Assembly (NCBI GenBank): GCA_029557025.1
Contig: JAKPRU010000543.1
Coordinates: 1-6,930 of the forward strand
DNA: 6,930 nucleotides
Reading direction: 5' to 3'
Origin: Candidatus Omnitrophota bacterium
GTDB taxonomy: Bacteria; Hinthialibacterota; Hinthialibacteria; Hinthialibacterales; JAKPRU01
The notes below the pieces were generated by a model. The model made no database searches, was not told where the DNA came from, and worked only from the letters and a program-made list of their open reading frames with translations. A program made the translations under genes and the position numbers. Each line of letters begins with the position of its first letter. Position 1 is the stretch's first letter. Positions 5,464 to 6,930 of this stretch are shown here, in pieces.

Positions 5464-6930
5464 TTACCGTGGGGGGATCTCTTTCCGGAGATCATCCTGA
5501 TACAGACCGATTTCATCAATGGGAATCGGGCGGAAACCGGACATCCGAAGACCCGGTGCATCCGCTTTCCACGCAAGGTTACCGGAAGTCAGGTCCAGAA
5601 AACCGGGGTCGATGCGAGTAACCGTATTGTCCAATGTGTCTTGTTTGTCCCCGCCGCGGACCAGGAAATTCACACAGTTGACCGAAAGGTTACGCCAGAT
5701 TCGATTCACAAAGGGATTCTCCTGCAGTCGTGCCAGCTCGGGATACCGAATACTGTACGGAGGTTCCGTCGCTTTGACAGCGCTCATAAATCCCTTGATG
5801 GTATCCGAATCCAGGAACTCGGCCCACCGCTCCTCGGTCCAGCACGAGAGACTGATGCCGAAGCGGCAATCCACAAATAGGTTGTTATCAATCCAATTGT
5901 CCTTGCCGCCATGAATCTGTACCCCGCCAAAATTACCGTCCGATGCCCGGTAAAACACATTTCCATAGATGACCGTCCCGCAAATTGCGTCGTCCAGTCG
6001 AATCCCCGCCTGTCCACACGCCTGTCCGCTGCCGATGTCATGCCAGAAATTATAGCGAAAGACATTCCCCCGATAGGTCGGATTGAGAAACATATCGATG
6101 CCCCCCTGATCGTCCGATTCACGCACAACATTGTAGACATCGTTAAATTCCACGAGATGATCGTTCCCTTCGATACGCATCGCATGGCATGGGGTGTCAT
6201 GGAAACGATTGTGCGCGACACGAATGCCCACACCGTCCATGTACACCGCGGGCGTGTATGTGCGGTCGATTCGCGAGAAATCGTAGACATGACAATTCTC
6301 TACGACATGCCCAGCCGGTGCCAGAGTCTTCCGATTCCCTCCGCTCACGCTTAATCCTCCCCGCCCAAGCGTATACAGGTCGCACGCCATTACAATATGG
6401 TTCAATCCACCGCTGATCTGAATCCCCGTCCCGGCACAACAACGTACCGTACAACCGAGAACGCGGCAGGCCTCACCCCCCATTATGGTCATCCCATCTC
6501 CCCGTCCCGATGTGAAGGTTAATCCTTTCAGAGTCACATGCGACACATCGCGGAGAACGATCAGTGGGTCCTCGATTCTCGATATGACAACATCCGAATT
6601 ACTGAGGTCGCCGGGCGGATAGAAGTACAGAATACCTGTTTCACGGTCGAGATACCATTCGCCGGGCATATCCATCTCTTCCAGCAGATTGAACATTCGG
6701 AAGGGCTGACCTTCCTTGAAACCGTACCCCGCGCCGTCCGCCGTCGTGATTTCTTTTTTCTCGAAATCGATCTTGTCTACTCGGAGCGTCGCGTCCGCCC
6801 AGTCATAATACCAGTAGCCATAGACCATGGGATCTCGGGCCGTCTTCCATCGGTCCATGCGGGGCGAATCGAAGATAAATTGTCCGGCATTGTCTTTCCG
6901 GTCCGGATCCGGTTCAATGATTTTCCCGGT
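5464..6930 (-). CDS. Right-handed parallel beta-helix protein, 5' end cut off by window
   Basis: The visible 488 residues are the C-terminal part of a right-handed parallel beta-helix protein. The frame stays open to the window edge: 24 further codons precede the ATG at 6858 and read sensibly (ending QFIFDSPR). That ATG is therefore internal, and the real start and any signal peptide lie outside. Near visible residue 35 is GYWYYDWADA, then EWYLDRETGILYFYPP (about 91-106), a motif common to carbohydrate-active beta-helix proteins of the GH141/GH120-like sort. From about 130 to 380 come irregular coils rich in G, N and D such as GDGMTIMG, GTGIQISGG, GGLSVSGGN, VYMDGVGIRVAHNRFHD and AGIRLDDAICGTVIYGNVFY. 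The tail has PGFLDLTSGNLAW and the closing FRPIPIDEIGLYQDDLRKEI, typical of the group. Likely role: binding or cleaving a polysaccharide outside the cytoplasm. Substrate and catalytic residues cannot be assigned. Confidence 0.9.
   Translation of the reverse strand, partial: TGKIIEPDPDRKDNAGQFIFDSPRMDRWKTARDPMVYGYWYYDWADATLRVDKIDFEKKEITTADGAGYGFKEGQPFRMFNLLEEMDMPGEWYLDRETGILYFYPPGDLSNSDVVISRIEDPLIVLRDVSHVTLKGLTFTSGRGDGMTIMGGEACRVLGCTVRCCAGTGIQISGGLNHIVMACDLYTLGRGGLSVSGGNRKTLAPAGHVVENCHVYDFSRIDRTYTPAVYMDGVGIRVAHNRFHDTPCHAMRIEGNDHLVEFNDVYNVVRESDDQGGIDMFLNPTYRGNVFRYNFWHDIGSGQACGQAGIRLDDAICGTVIYGNVFYRASDGNFGGVQIHGGKDNWIDNNLFVDCRFGISLSCWTEERWAEFLDSDTIKGFMSAVKATEPPYSIRYPELARLQENPFVNRIWRNLSVNCVNFLVRGGDKQDTLDNTVTRIDPGFLDLTSGNLAWKADAPGLRMSGFRPIPIDEIGLYQDDLRKEIPPR

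Overview
The window is about 6.9 kb of mid-GC bacterial DNA. It holds four protein genes, one tRNA gene and several hairpins. No mobile element, CRISPR array or rRNA is visible. The mix is a Nif3-family protein with a variant metal site, a large Cache-type chemoreceptor, and a right-handed beta-helix protein with a YLDRETG..YFYPP motif. This resembles environmental bacteria of the Hydrogenedentota, Planctomycetota or Lentisphaerota type. That placement is an impression from gene content, not a demonstrated assignment.

Layout, left to right. Positions 1-386 hold no supportable gene, only a purine-rich stretch and, near the end, candidate promoter elements and a 16-bp palindrome. A Nif3-like dinuclear-metal protein follows (420-1220, +). 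It converges, with an 11-bp gap, on an uncharacterised 376-residue protein (1232-2362, -). That protein's N-terminal half looks like a DprA/SLOG-type Rossmann fold, and its C-terminal half has a distinct conserved-looking module. The apparent terminator for this minus-strand gene lies inside the Nif3 coding region. A tRNA-Leu(CAG) (2498-2581, +) is divergent from it, and their promoters seem to share the same DNA. A gap of about 450 bp with three perfect hairpins leads to a methyl-accepting chemotaxis protein (3029-5392, +). This receptor has a double-Cache sensor and a C-terminal CheR/CheB-type pentapeptide. It ends at a strong 14-bp hairpin terminator, which separates it from a convergent beta-helix gene (5464-6930, -) whose 5' end lies beyond the right edge.

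The genes are alternately oriented single units, so the window does not form one operon and no shared pathway is evident. The receptor is an orphan here, with no other che genes nearby. It presumably signals to a chemotaxis array encoded elsewhere. The beta-helix protein is probably a carbohydrate-active or polysaccharide-binding extracytoplasmic protein. The most novel-looking gene is the minus-strand SLOG-like protein.
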